Positions 11,387 to 20,736 of a stretch of 35,698 nt of DNA are shown here, piece by piece (the stretch's first letter is position 1; each line of letters starts with the position of its first letter). The translations under genes and the position numbers were made by a program. Source of the stretch: CAYWBW01 sp964456745. Its GTDB lineage: Bacteria > Patescibacteriota > Gracilibacteria > GCA-2401425 > JAJOLG01. Location of the stretch: contig CAYWBW010000021.1 of NCBI GenBank assembly GCA_964456745.1, forward strand, positions 1 to 35,698, written 5' to 3'. The notes beneath the pieces were generated by a model. It did not search any database, had not been told where the DNA came from, and saw only the letters and a list, made by a program, of their open reading frames with translations.

Positions 11387-12238
11387 TTACTTATTTTTAC
11401 TTATAACTTTTTCCAAAATGTTGTGTGCAAGACTAAGAGTGCTATCTCTAGCCTTAACGGATTTTTCTCATGGGCTATAATTTAAAGCTAAAAAATATTT
11501 ATCATGAATTTTAGATACCAATAAATGCATCCTATCAGCCTTACTGTGATGCTCTGCATGACTTTTAGAATTAATTATACTATTACAAGTCTGCATAAGT
11601 TCTTGCGCTACTATACTAGCTGCATGTGGATCCTCTTCTCAGAAAGCTTCCAAGAAATCTATAATATGCGGTCACTTACCGGAATCTAGAATGATATTAT
11701 ACTCAGCTCATATTTTAGATTCTCAATGTCCATGATGAATATTTATAGAATCTTCTATTAAATTTTTTAAATGCTCAACAATCTTCTTATCCGTTTTGTC
11801 TACAGCCTTACTAATCTTAAAATCTTCTTTTTTCTTCTTTATTTTTCTTATTAAATTATTAGCAATTTCAACTTTTTTTAATTTAGACTTAGAACACTTT
11901 TCTCAATTTTCACTAAGCAAAGCTGAAAAACAATCTTTATGCATTTGATTTACTATATCATGAAGACCTTTTGCACTATCATGATAATCTCTGTGCTGAT
12001 CGCTTTCTATAATTTTTTTACAATCTTCAATAATTAATTCTGCGATAATTTTTGATAATTGCTTTTCACAAATAGATAGATTCTCTAAAAATTCAGAAAT
12101 TGAATTAATATTTTCTTTGTGCAATATATTAGAAAATTCATTCTCCCATTCAAAATTCTCACAATCAGAAAAACAATGATACCTATCGGCAGCATGATTA
12201 GACAGATCCATCAAGTATTGCTCTAAATGTAAATCCAT
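11387..12238 (-). CDS. His/Cys-rich protein with internal tandem duplication
   Basis: This protein has 283 residues. I do not recognise the family. Two halves each contain a similar block: CKKIIESDQHRDYHDSAKGL with HDIVNQMHKDCFSALLSE, and CNSIINSKSHAEHHSKADRM with HLLVSKIHDKYFLALNYS. The shared pattern is Cys, His, (Tyr/His)-His, Ala, Leu-His/Met-His, Ile/Met-His, Phe-x-Ala-Leu. A basic linker (many Lys) joins the halves, and a further HHGH cluster lies in the second half. The regularly spaced His suggest metal binding or a helical bundle, but that is inference. There is no membrane segment. It is transcribed away from infC, with a shared upstream region of about 100 bases. Confidence 0.82.
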
Positions 12239-12308
12239 AAAATATAGATCAACTGTATTTATATTTTAGTAATTTTCAATATTTCTAATAAATTTTATCC
12301 TATTTGCA

Positions 12309-12336
12309 TTGACATATCACACTTTTTTCTTAATAT
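12309..12336 (+). promoter_or_regulatory. promoter of the infC-rpmI-rplT operon
   Basis: A perfect -35 TTGACA (12309-12314) is followed after 16 bases by TAATAT (12331-12336). Transcription should start near 12343, which excludes the ATG at 12339 as the infC start. Confidence 0.7.
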
Positions 12337-12374
12337 CGATGGGCTTACAATGCAAATTTTTAACTAATTTTTAT

Positions 12375-12920
12375 TTGGGAAAATTTAGAAGGAGAGCGAC
12401 CGGTCGCTATGAAGAGTATAAAAGGAACGCAGAAATAAAATTTAAAGATATTAGAGTAGTATTAGAAGGAAAATGAGTAAAAGACATGACAAGAGAGGAA
12501 GCAATGTCAATTGCTGAAAGCCAATGAATGGATCTTGTTATGATATCTCCCTGAGCTAAGCCACCAATTTGTAAAATTATTGATTATTGACAATTTTTAT
12601 ATCAGCAAAAAAAGAAGGAAAACGTTAAGCATAAAAACAATAAAAAAAGTGAAATTAAATGAATAAGATTAACAATAAATATTGGGAAGCACGACTTTGA
12701 TATAAAAGTAAAAAAAGCTAAAGAATTCCTTGAAGAAAAGAATTTTGTAAAAGCTACAATGCAATTTAAATGAAGAGAACTAGCACATTCTAGCCTCTGA
12801 CTTGAAAAAATGAAAGAATTTGCGCAATGTTTAAGCGAAGTTGCAAAAGTAGAACAGGAACCAAAAATGCAATGAAGACAAGTAACACTTTTACTAACTC
12901 CTTGAAAATCAAAAAAATAA
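12375..12920 (+). CDS. infC: translation initiation factor IF-3
   Basis: IF-3 (181 residues from this start) binds the 30S subunit and polices start-codon choice. The N-domain contains IRVVLEGKGVKDMTREEAMS, the linker GMDLVMISPGAKPPICKIID, and the C-domain IRLTINIGKHDFDIKVKKA followed by FLEEKNFVKATMQFKGREL, all diagnostic. No in-frame ATG is available after the predicted transcription start. I choose TTG at 12375, giving the basic N-terminus MGKFRRRATGRYEEYKRN. The in-frame ATG at 12339 lies at or before the transcript start. IF-3 genes often use rare start codons for autoregulation. It is followed after 11 bases by rpmI, as in most bacteria. Confidence 0.9.
12395..12408. promoter_or_regulatory. 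14-bp GC-rich perfect palindrome at the infC 5' end
   Basis: AGCGACCGGTCGCT is self-complementary over 14 bases and unusually GC-rich for this genome. It lies in the first codons of infC, directly after an AAGGAG-like string, so in RNA it could make a hairpin close to the initiation site. Function is inferred only. Confidence 0.4.
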
Positions 12921-12931
12921 CTAATTAAAAA

Positions 12932-13132
12932 ATGAAGCAAAAAACAAACAGTAGTATTGCAAAAAGATTCTACAGAACTAAAAATTGAAAATGAAAATTA
13001 ATGAGAGCAAAAGCTTGTCATAATCATAGACTTATACCAAAAACAAAAGAAAGAAAAGTTGAAGCTAGAAAATCTCACAGCGTGTCTGGATCAGACGCAA
13101 AAAAATTAAAAAATCAATTCTCTCTAATATAA
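12932..13132 (+). CDS. rpmI: 50S ribosomal protein L35
   Basis: This 66-residue, strongly basic protein of the large subunit has SSIAKRFYRTKNGKGKLMRA, HNHRLIPKTKERKVEARKSH and a short C-terminus. The two glycines in NGKGK are TGA codons. The length is normal for L35. It is placed between infC and rplT, the standard order. There is no evident Shine-Dalgarno before the ATG. Confidence 0.93.
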
Positions 13133-13149
13133 TAAATTAATTTGAAATC

Positions 13150-13494
13150 ATGACCAGAGTAAAACATTGAACTGTCACAAAAAAAAGACATAAAAAAGTT
13201 ATAAAACTTGCTAAGTGATATAGATGGTGAAGATCAAACCTATTTAAGTTAGCAAAAAATGCTGTAACTAAAGCATGAACAAATGCCTATAGAGACAGAA
13301 GACTAAAGAAAAGAACTTTTAGACAACTTTGGATTACTAGAATTTCAATTTTCTTAAGAGCTAAATGAATACGATATTCTGAATTTATGAATAAATTTTC
13401 TTCTTCAAACATTTTTCTAAATAGAAAAATGTTATCCGATATAGCTGTAAACTACCCAAATGTTATGGATAGAATAATTAAAGAAGTTAAGTAG
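13150..13494 (+). CDS. rplT: 50S ribosomal protein L20
   Basis: This 114-residue protein binds 23S rRNA early in 50S assembly. It opens with MTRVKHGTVTKKRHKKVIKL and continues with AKGYRWGRSNLFKLAKNAV, AYRDRRLKKRTFRQLWITRI and NRKMLSDIAV, matching L20 throughout. Its stop (TAG) overlaps by one base the GTG start of the next gene, indicating translational coupling. Confidence 0.96.
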
Positions 13495-13943
13495 TGATTT
13501 TTTTACTAGAAAACATAAGATCAAAGCACAATATTGGTTCTATTTTTAGAACCTGTGATTGTTTTCAAATCAATGAACTTATTATAATATGATATAGTGT
13601 TTTTCCTCCAGACAAAGATCTTAGCAAGACTGCAATATGAGCAGAAAAAGTAGTAAACTGGAGATATTTTCAAAAAATTGAGGATGCTATTTCTAGTTTA
13701 AAAAAAGAATGAAAAAAAATTATTGCAATTGAAATTAATAAAAAAGCAAAAAATATTTATGAATACAAACTAGAGTGAAATGAAGTATTTATTTTTTGAA
13801 ATGAAATTGAATGAGTATCAGATAAAGCAATGAATTTATGTGATGAAACATTAAAAATACCTATGAATTGAAAAATTAAAGAATCACTAAATGTTTGAAT
13901 AAGTGCTGGTATTGTTTGAGCTTTTATATTTGAAAATTGATAA
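13494..13943 (+). CDS. SpoU/TrmH-family RNA 2'-O-methyltransferase
   Basis: This 149-residue protein is a compact SPOUT methyltransferase that methylates ribose in tRNA or rRNA using SAM. Motif 1 is LLENIRSKHNIGSIFRTCD (the Asn-Ile-Gly...Arg-Thr pair), motif 2 IFGNEIEGVS and motif 3 IPMNGKIKESLNVGISAGIV, with the SAM-binding knot at the end. It lacks N- and C-terminal RNA-binding extensions, as in TrmL-like members. The GTG start at 13494 overlaps the rplT stop. It ends 2 bases before a convergent gene, so no terminator is visible. Confidence 0.92.
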
Positions 13944-13945
13944 AA

Positions 13946-14800
13946 TTATAATTCTTGTTCTGTATTACTATTTCAAACAATTGAAATTACTCTTGGTGAC
14001 TTAATAACATCCTGATATCACTCTCAATCAATAAATTGATATACTATACCAGTACTCATATTCACAAACTCCATATATCATATTCATAATTGAAAAGACT
14101 TTCAAATAATATGAGTTCAAGATTTTAATGATATAACTATAGAAAGTGTTACAGTATTATCCCAGTGGTCATCTTTTCCAGGTATTCTTATATCTAAATT
14201 ATCAAATTCTAATGCTCAAGCAATCCAATTAATACCTCATCAATCAAGACTGGAAATCAAAATTTTTTTTCATCATTCATATTTATACAATTGAACATTT
14301 AAAATAGACTCAGGATTGAATCAATTTTCTAAAATAAAATCATCTATTGATAATTTAGAAAGTTTATGTACCTCATTAAAAGGGCGTATTTTATAATCAA
14401 ATGCTTCAATATCACTTGTTCACACTTCTACAACATGATTCGTACTCATTGGAACAACACTAATATGTGATCTAACATGATCATTTTGAAGAATTAACTC
14501 ATCAATTAATCCACCTGAGCCAAGATCAATAGACCTATTTGACATATTAGACATTACAATCTTATATGCATTTTGAAAATATGAAATTATTTGTTCAAAT
14601 TTCTTTGGATTTGATAAATAAAATAATCAAGTGACTACAGTCAGTAACATGATAATCCTAACACTGTTAGATTTATACATTTTCTTTAAAACTGTGTCTT
14701 TTTGCTTAACACTGTCAGCATTAGCACGTCTTTTATCTAGAATTTTTCATATCTTCGCTGCTTCCACATTAACCAATGATACACGTTCATGTTTTTTCAT
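13946..14800 (-). CDS. single-pass membrane protein of unknown function
   Basis: This protein has 284 residues. The N-terminal cytoplasmic segment of about 48 residues is Lys/Arg-rich and is followed by one membrane helix (about 49-63, VRIIMLLTVVTGLFYL). The rest is an extracytoplasmic domain rich in beta-type alternation, with DDFILENGFNPESIL, SSLDGGGINWIAGALEFDNLDI and SGTHIIGKSFQLGIGYMEF. I do not recognise the fold. The first residues (VEAAKIGKILDKRR) could be amphipathic. It converges with the SpoU gene. The stretch 14801-14885 upstream is AT-rich with nothing else supported. Confidence 0.78.
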
Positions 14801-14885
14801 ACTATGAAATAAAAAATTTATTAGGCAGTCATGATATAAATAATATATTATAATGCAAGAGAAAAATATTTTTTCAAATGAAGAG

Positions 14886-15054
14886 CTAAAGATTTACCTT
14901 TTTAGCAATTTGCTTTAAATAAAACACTTATCTTTGCTAACAAAGCTAAGCAATCCATGTGTAGCAATGTCATTAACTGGCATATGGATTGCTTCTTCAC
15001 TTCATTTCATTACGCTTATCGTAAAGACGATCTGTTTAAAAAGTGAATACATAC
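14886..15054. mobile_element. MITE-like element, copy 1 (older)
   Basis: This 169-bp copy is about 88% identical, without gaps, to the reverse complement of 25379-25547. The right end GTGAATACATAC is intact, but the left end (CTAAAGATTTAC) matches the terminal repeat at only 7 of 12 positions, and I see no target duplication. Inside, GCAATCCATGTG and CATATGGATTGC form a large imperfect palindrome. No coding capacity is present, so it would need a transposase from elsewhere. It ends 2 bases after the histidine-kinase stop codon. Confidence 0.85.
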
Positions 15055-15056
15055 CA

Positions 15057-16088
15057 TTATTTTGATATATCCAAAACAATATCAAATCCAGCTCATCAAT
15101 AATCTCAAACAGCTCGAGGAACTATCTTAGCTCAAAATATACTTAACTGTTCAGGAAGTGACGCTAATCACACTCAACTACTTCATCAAGCAGAAAACCC
15201 AACATCAAACATTTTATTTAAATCTGATGACAAATCAGGATTTTTTATTCAAAATCAGTCATCCTCCATTCTTATGGTTAAATTATTTTTATTTTGAATA
15301 TATGAAAAGCGTATACAATTAGCTCTTCAATGTTTTTTAGCATTCCTTATTATATTTGCAATTGCATTTAATATTGTCCACATCTTTCAATTGATCATAA
15401 TGTCTGGAATATTATCATTACCTAAAAGCACTAGCTTAGGCTTATTAATAGACGATGACATTGAAGATTTTAATTTAACTAAATTATTCTTTAAATTAAA
15501 AGAAACAATTTCTTCATTAGCTCACTTAACCCAGTGAAAAAGTGAATAAAAACCAGTACAAAATGTAAATAAACCTCTATCAATAATTGGCAGAACAGAT
15601 TCAACGATATTTTTTTCAATTTTTCAATTTACAACTGATTCTCTGATAAATCCTAAAGATTGTTTTAAATTATGCAATGATGTACCTGCATTATGAGCAA
15701 TCAACAAATTAAAATTTGCATTTTTTACTCTTAAATTCCCAACATTATCTATAAATTCATCAATTCAAGCAATAGCTAAATTATTTTTATCAATACTTAC
15801 AGATTCACAATTATGAGCCACATCATTAAAAGAATTATGTATAGCCAATACTCACTCCTGAATTTGTTTTAATTGAGTTTCAATACTAATTACGTCTTTT
15901 TTTTCAGGAATATGAAATGCACTGATATTTCAAACTTCAGCAAGATTATTTTGTGCAACTTGTCTGACATTTCAAATACAAAGATTATCATTAGCACTTT
16001 CTACAATAGTTAATCATCTTATTTCTAATGCCGACTCTTTTGGTAAAATACTTAATTTGTTATCTACTCTTTTTTGCGAAACACCCAT
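15057..16088 (-). CDS. histidine kinase-like ATPase (soluble sensor kinase)
   Basis: This 343-residue protein lacks membrane helices. A putative phosphoacceptor helix lies around His132 (LLIAHNAGTSLHNL), an unusual H-box without the usual Glu/Asp after His. The HATPase_c domain is clear: N-box ILNAIANIIRNAKKHG (241-254), G1 EDDGFGI (275-281), an SAGGSSGVGL G2 loop (299-308) and a final GGAGFDIVL. The N-terminal half is an unassigned sensor region. No response regulator is adjacent; the nearest receiver-domain protein is at 32009-33169. The 3' end abuts the MITE, and a long inverted repeat precedes the start. Confidence 0.82.
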
Positions 16089-16100
16089 TTAAATATTTAT

Positions 16101-16157
16101 ATTATAATTTATTAATTTTCAATTACCCGAGGCAGCTTATTAATAATAAATTATAAT
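16101..16157 (-). repeat. 14-bp perfect inverted repeat in the kinase leader
   Basis: ATTATAATTTATTA (16101-16114) is perfectly complementary to 16144-16157, with a 29-base loop that carries the only GC-rich patch nearby. It starts 13 bases upstream of the kinase start on the minus strand, so it could form a leader hairpin. AT-only arms in an AT-rich genome lower its significance. Confidence 0.4.
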
Positions 16158-16216
16158 ACAACAAGAAAAACAAAATTGTCGGTTTTAAAGAAAAAAATGG
16201 CATATTATAAAAACTT

Positions 16217-16355
16217 GAGGGCTTAAAAAATTGATCATCACAAATACCGTGATTTAGTTATATCAACCATGTAATCCATGTCATCACAAATCAACAAATT
16301 ACATTTGATCATAGTGTTGAAATTTTTTCAACAAATGGCTTTAGCCCTTTGGGCT
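16217..16355. ncRNA. candidate structured RNA or structured intergenic element
   Basis: This noncoding stretch between the sortase stop and the kinase leader folds as nested helices: AGGGCT (16218-16223) with AGCCCT (16343-16348), TGATCA (16232-16237) with TGATCA (16306-16311), and inside them ATCAC/GTGAT (16237-16241, 16249-16253) and ATGTAAT/ATTACAT (16269-16275, 16298-16304). A separate hairpin GTTGAAA/TTTCAAC lies at 16316-16332. The AGCCC can instead pair with GGGCT at 16351-16355, giving two exclusive states. The strand is undecided, and I match it to no known RNA. Apart from this and the inverted repeat, 16089-16355 holds no gene that I can see. Confidence 0.4.
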
Positions 16356-17072
16356 CTAACTAATCAATTCAGAAACTATAATAAGCCTTCTAAGAGTAGT
16401 ACCAACTGGAGTACAAGTCATCAAGGTTGATATTTTTTTATCACTCGGTTGTTCTAGAACTTTTACATTTTTCGGATTTACTTCTTTTTTCTCTGTAATT
16501 TTATATTTGTATTTTACCTGATCATAAAAAACAAAATACTCATCTCAAACATTTAATCTATGTAACCTTGCAAATACATCTTTATACCTTCACTCATCCC
16601 AAGGATAATAAGATGAATGACCAGTTATAAACATGTTTCCAATACCTCAAGCATCTGCTGTTCAGGGATAATGTACTACTCAGCTTCTGAGCTCACTTTG
16701 AATCTGATCTTCAAAATCAGACCATGTATCAACTTGCAAACTATTAATTGGCATAGATAAAATTGGAACATTTGTTCATATTTTTGGTATTATAAGCCTA
16801 GTATCTGTTGGTGCAACTTCAAGCTCAAATACTGGATATTGTTTTTTTACCATTTTCTTTACTCATTTTGGAATCATAAGATCTTGTTTCTTTTTTGATT
16901 CTCAGATTGATTTCTTAATTATAACCTCTGTTTGCTTAACTTCATCAGCAAAAATATATGGCTTTACTATCTCCTTAATTGCATAAAAATTTAAAATCAA
17001 AAAAATCACCGCAAAATTGAACAATGTTAGGAAAATAAATTTAAATACGTTGATAATTTTCTTGATAAACAT
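16356..17072 (-). CDS. sortase
   Basis: This 238-residue membrane-bound cysteine transpeptidase attaches or cross-links surface proteins. There is an N-terminal membrane helix (about residues 8-32), then the sortase beta-barrel: RLIIPKIGTNVPIL, SGVVHYPGTADAGGIGNMFI, the catalytic His in ITGHSSYYP, the catalytic Cys in TLMTCTPVGT and the Arg in LRRLIIV. That His-Cys-Arg triad is complete. The long linker after the helix resembles class E/D sortases, but class is uncertain. It lies 35 bases after the SLOG gene on the same strand. No LPxTG substrate is obvious in this window. Confidence 0.92.
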
Positions 17073-17107
17073 TGATTAAAATAATTATTGATTTTTTAAG
17101 CTATTTC

Positions 17108-17701
17108 TTAAGCCCCTTTTCATGTAATCACTCTTTCATCCTCTTGAACTGGTGTATAAATTTCTTTTGTTGCTAAAACTATTTTTTCTACCAACTTTCT
17201 AGGATCTTTTGAAATTATTATATTATTTGTCATCTCTCTATTACATAGCTCCATAAGCTCTGGTATATGGTCTGCAATTCATCATGTTCATTCTAATATT
17301 CATATAATTTTTCATTCGTCGTATGCTATTGTAAATTCGTTTAATGTTCATATTCATCCTCAAGCTACTATTACTGCATCTACCGATCTAACATTTGAAA
17401 TACTCTTTTCTTTAACCCCTTTTCAAGTATATAATACGATATCATATGATGTAAGTGGGGAATGGTAAACCTCAATATGTTCTTTTTCAGAAAATGCTGG
17501 TGAAAGTCAGACTACAAATCATCATGCAGATTTTGCTCATATAGCTGCTTCATCGGGTAGTCAGTTGCATGATCATGTGATCATTAAACACTTTGTATTA
17601 GCTATCCAGACTCAAAGTTCTTTTACTTTAGATACTGTCGACGCTTTTGTAATGTTCGGTCACTTAGCAGATCATACTACTCAGATTTTTGTTTGTTGCA
17701 T
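17108..17701 (-). CDS. SLOG-fold (LOG/DprA-like, TIGR00725-type) protein, copy A
   Basis: This 197-residue Rossmann-like protein has KIGVVGSAKGPNITKAS at the N-terminus, LMITGSCNGLPDEAAIGAKS (a Gly-Leu-Pro-x-Glu-Ala-Ala loop), GLSPAFSEKEHIE, DIVLYTGKGVKEKSISNVRS and the VAGGGIGTLNEFTIAYDEGK nucleotide-binding motif. This matches the LOG/SLOG superfamily, whose members bind or hydrolyse nucleotide derivatives; specificity is unknown. It is paralogous to the neighbour at 17762-18364, 60 bases upstream, with near-identical motif spacing, implying a tandem duplication. Confidence 0.87.
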
Positions 17702-17761
17702 CATTTTTATTTTGGTTAGTTACTATACTTATTTTTTATATATAATCAAGCAAATTAATAT

Positions 17762-18364
17762 TTAGTAATTTTTTACACTTTTAGTTTTATCATTTTCATC
17801 TTCAAATACTGGTTGTGGAAATTCCTTAAGTCATAATATCATTCTTTCTACAAGTTCTTTTGGATCACTTGATATCACTATACGGTCTTCCATACTCCTG
17901 TTGCAAATGTCTAATACCCTTGGAATATTATCCGATATTCATCATGTACCTTTTAATATTCAAATCATTTTTCATTCATCATAAGCAATTGTAAATTCAT
18001 TTAATGTTCATATCCCACCTCAAACTAATATAATTGCATCACTTGAACGAATATTTGTAATATCCCGTTCCATAAGTCATTTTCAAGTATATATAATCAT
18101 ATCATATCAAGTAAGTGGAGATCTATAAGTCTCAACATGCTCTTTTTCAGAAAATGCTGGCGAAATTCATATAACATATCAATTTTCACTATCTGCTCAT
18201 AAAGCAGCTTCATTTGGCAGCCCTGGACAAGCTCATGTTATTAAAATACATTTATATTTTGCTATCCAAACTCAAAGCTCTTTTGCTTTTGCAGTTGACT
18301 GATCTTTTCACAAAGTTGGACCTTGTGCTGATCACATTACTCAAATTTTGATTTTTTGTTCCAT
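17762..18364 (-). CDS. SLOG-fold (LOG/DprA-like, TIGR00725-type) protein, copy B
   Basis: This 200-residue protein is the paralogue of copy A, with the same motif order: KIGVMGSAQGPTLGKDQS, LITGACPGLPNEAALGAD, IGISPAFSEKEHVETYRSP, YDMIIYTGKGLMERDITNIR and LVGGGIGTLNEFTIAYDEGK. The C-terminal tails of the two differ, whereas the catalytic core is alike, so the pair may form a heterodimer or have divided substrates. Family knowledge: LOG enzymes release nucleobases from nucleoside monophosphates, while other SLOG members sense nucleotides. Function here is inferred only from fold. Confidence 0.87.
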
Positions 18365-18404
18365 ATTTATTAATTAGTTATTATTCTTAAAAATTTATTA
18401 ATTA

Positions 18405-18830
18405 TTAACCCTCCACAACTCAAATAAGCCTTGCTTTATCATCAAAATGCAAAGTATAATAGTATTCATGCAATGAATCTCAACGGGTAGTTGCATAAAA
18501 TTTAAATTTTACAATATTTTTATCAAAAACAACCACCTCTTCTTCAACAATTTCACTAAATGCGTGATAATCTAAATCAAAAATATCAAATATGCTCTCA
18601 TTTCAGGTCTTTAATTCTGCAATAAAATTTAAAGTAATTTCTCATTTTCACATAACACTATATTTCTGATCGTATTTTAACAAATCAGAAACCTTGGCTA
18701 GATAATAATTTTCAGATCAAGCAGATAATATAATTATACTTAATAAACATACCAAACTAAGCAATAAATACTTTTTTTTGTTTAATATAAAATTCTTAAA
18801 CTCAATAACTTTTTTTAAACTTTTTACCAT
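18405..18830 (-). CDS. small exported or membrane-anchored protein
   Basis: This protein has 141 residues. The basic N-terminus (KSLKKVIEFKNFILNKKK) precedes a hydrophobic segment (about residues 21-38) ending in LSAGSENYY, which can act as a signal anchor or cleavable signal. The remainder is a small beta-rich domain (EITLNFIAELKTGN, VVVFDKNIVKFKFYATT, YYYTLHFDDKARLIGVVEG) with no family that I recognise. It is the first gene after its own promoter at 18853-18881 and leads the SLOG-sortase run. Confidence 0.75.
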
Positions 18831-18852
18831 TTTTTGTTTTTATTTTCAAATA

Positions 18853-18881
18853 ATTATAGCAAAAAAACTGTCTTTTTTCAA
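18853..18881 (-). promoter_or_regulatory. promoter for the exported protein-SLOG-sortase run
   Basis: On the minus strand TTGAAA (18881-18876) is followed after 17 bases by a consensus TATAAT (18858-18853), 22 bases before the ATG at 18830. The -35 lies inside the loop of the preceding terminator hairpin. Confidence 0.65.
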
Positions 18882-18888
18882 GCAGTTT
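18861..18888 (-). terminator. Rho-independent terminator after the methyltransferase gene
   Basis: On the minus strand AAACTG (18888-18883) pairs with CAGTTT (18870-18865) across a 12-base loop, and the stem is continued by a run of seven T. It lies 27 bases beyond the stop of the methyltransferase at 18915. Confidence 0.6.
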
Positions 18889-18914
18889 GTTAAGTAAAAG
18901 TAATATTTATGGTA

Positions 18915-19526
18915 TTATGTATTAATCCTTATCACAATATTATATCAAGTATTCGAATTCTTCTTATATAATTTTATATCAGCTTTTAAATCAAGTTCAT
19001 TTAAAACTGGAATAATCTTATTATCAATATACTTTTTTAAATCTCAAAGATCTTCACTTCTGTATAATTTTCACAATCCATCTTGATCTCAATAATTCCA
19101 AAAACTTATATAAACAATTCAATTGTTCTTAAGTAAAGACTTAATTTTTGCAATGTTATCTTTAGAAAACTCTAAAAAATTTGTAAATATTCAAGAAAGT
19201 ATTATTAAGTCAAAGCTATCTCTTTTTAATTTATAAATAGCATTTTCAATACTCATTGCTAAAAATTCTTGTGAATATTGCGGATCTGATTGCTGATTAT
19301 CAATTCATAAAAAATCAAAATCATCTGGTTTTAAGATTTCATTAACTAAAATATTCATTCTTCAATTTCATGAACCAAGATCCAATATCTTTATTTTTAA
19401 ATCTTTTTTTTCAAAATTAGCTAAAATATCTTTAAATTCTTCATACTCTTCATAAAAAGTTTGATTTCATATTTTTACAACCCTTGGCTTTGAGATTTTT
19501 ATATTGTTAGACAAAAAACATTTCAT
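18915..19526 (-). CDS. class I SAM-dependent methyltransferase
   Basis: This protein has 203 residues. Motif I is KILDLGSGNGRMNILV, with GSGNG partly encoded by TGA, followed by the acidic end of strand 2 in FLGIDN, FDLIILSGIF as motif II/III, and a post-motif ISFWNYGD. The substrate is not evident. The length and lack of extra domains fit small-molecule or RNA methyltransferases. It starts 10 bases after the mnmA stop, which suggests an operon and possibly a role in tRNA modification. Confidence 0.84.
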
Positions 19527-19536
19527 AACATTAAAT

Positions 19537-20646
19537 TTATCCCTCTATTACTCAGCCTCAAACTACTTGATTTCAAGAAAAAAGCAAAAAAATCTCTCAA
19601 GTAACTACTCAAATCATCTTTTCTCACAATATCACTTCTAATATTCAATCATTTAATCTTGCCTCACATTTAACACTTTCAAGATTTGAATTATATTTAA
19701 CACTTAAATTAACAAAATTCTCAGAAAGCAAATTATAATTTCTTGATTTAAAACTATCTCGCAATGTAAGTTCTTTTTTTGAAACAATTAAAGTATTATT
19801 AGATATATTTTTCTTGTAAACATAAAGTGGAGTTGGTTTTCAATCAATCTTAAGATTAAGTCAAGAATTTTCTCAATATTCATACAATCAAAGTCACTTA
19901 TGTTTTTTTCATATTTTTTTCTCAAATTTCAAGTCCCAATAATAAATTTCTCAAGGACTTAGTTTACAATTTTTATTAATAAAATCTTTAATGTTTTTTT
20001 CTCAAACAAAACAAAGTCACATCGAATCTTTCTTATCATATGCTTTTATTCAGCCATCTTTAGCCAACTTCCTTACTTCCGATTTCAAATAAGTTCAAAG
20101 TGGAAATTTGTAATATTTTAAGTCTTCTTTTGTTATTTTTAAAATTAAAGACTGTGTTTGATCTTTATCTTCATCCTTAGGTCTCATCAATTTTCAATTT
20201 TCAATTTTGCAATAATATCACGATGCAATAAACTTATTATATTTTTTAATCAAATCTAAAACTTCTCAATATTTAATTTTTTCATGGCAAACAGTACATG
20301 GATTAAAATGAACTCATTTACTTTTTTCTCTCAAAAAAACATCAATAATAGTAGTTCTAAATTTCTCACTATAATCAATATTAAAAAACTTAACTCAAAA
20401 TTTAGTACAAATTTCACGAGCATCATTTAAATCACTTAAATTACAACACTTATTTTCTTTATTTGTTTTATAAGTCTTTCAAAAATTATAATGAACTCAT
20501 ATTACATAAAAACCTTCTTTTTGAAGCAATAACAAACAAGTAGAACTATCAACTCAACCACTCATTAATAAAACGCAAATCTTTTTTGATAAATTCGAAC
20601 TAATCTCATTTTCAATATCGCCTATAGAATGATAACCACAATTCAA
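19537..20646 (-). CDS. mnmA: tRNA-specific 2-thiouridylase MnmA
   Basis: This 369-residue enzyme makes the 2-thio group of wobble U34 in tRNA(Lys/Glu/Gln). The P-loop reads LLMSGGVDSS at residues 26-35, with one Gly as TGA. The first catalytic Cys lies in FNPCTVCHEKIKYGEVLDLI and the second in DSMGLCFVGEKNIKDFI, followed by LSPGEIYYW and the GLGLYEYGE domain. No in-frame ATG occurs before the P-loop, so I use TTG at 20646, which gives a 28-residue extension. The start is uncertain. It is divergent from the methyltransferase at 20839. Confidence 0.92.
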
Positions 20647-20736
20647 ATTAATATTTAATATCCATGTTTAAACAATTGAAAAATTAATATTTATTTCAAA
20701 AATTTAAAAATTATAAAAATTATAAAAATTTATTCC

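Noticed and set aside
12602..12940. 112-codon minus-strand open frame
   Set aside because: It lies entirely opposite infC, which is unmistakable, so this is an antisense shadow with a low-complexity Phe/Leu/Ser composition.
20701..20735. AAAAATTAT-type short tandem repeat
   Set aside because: Two to three units of AT-rich sequence are expected by chance in this composition and may simply be -10 boxes.
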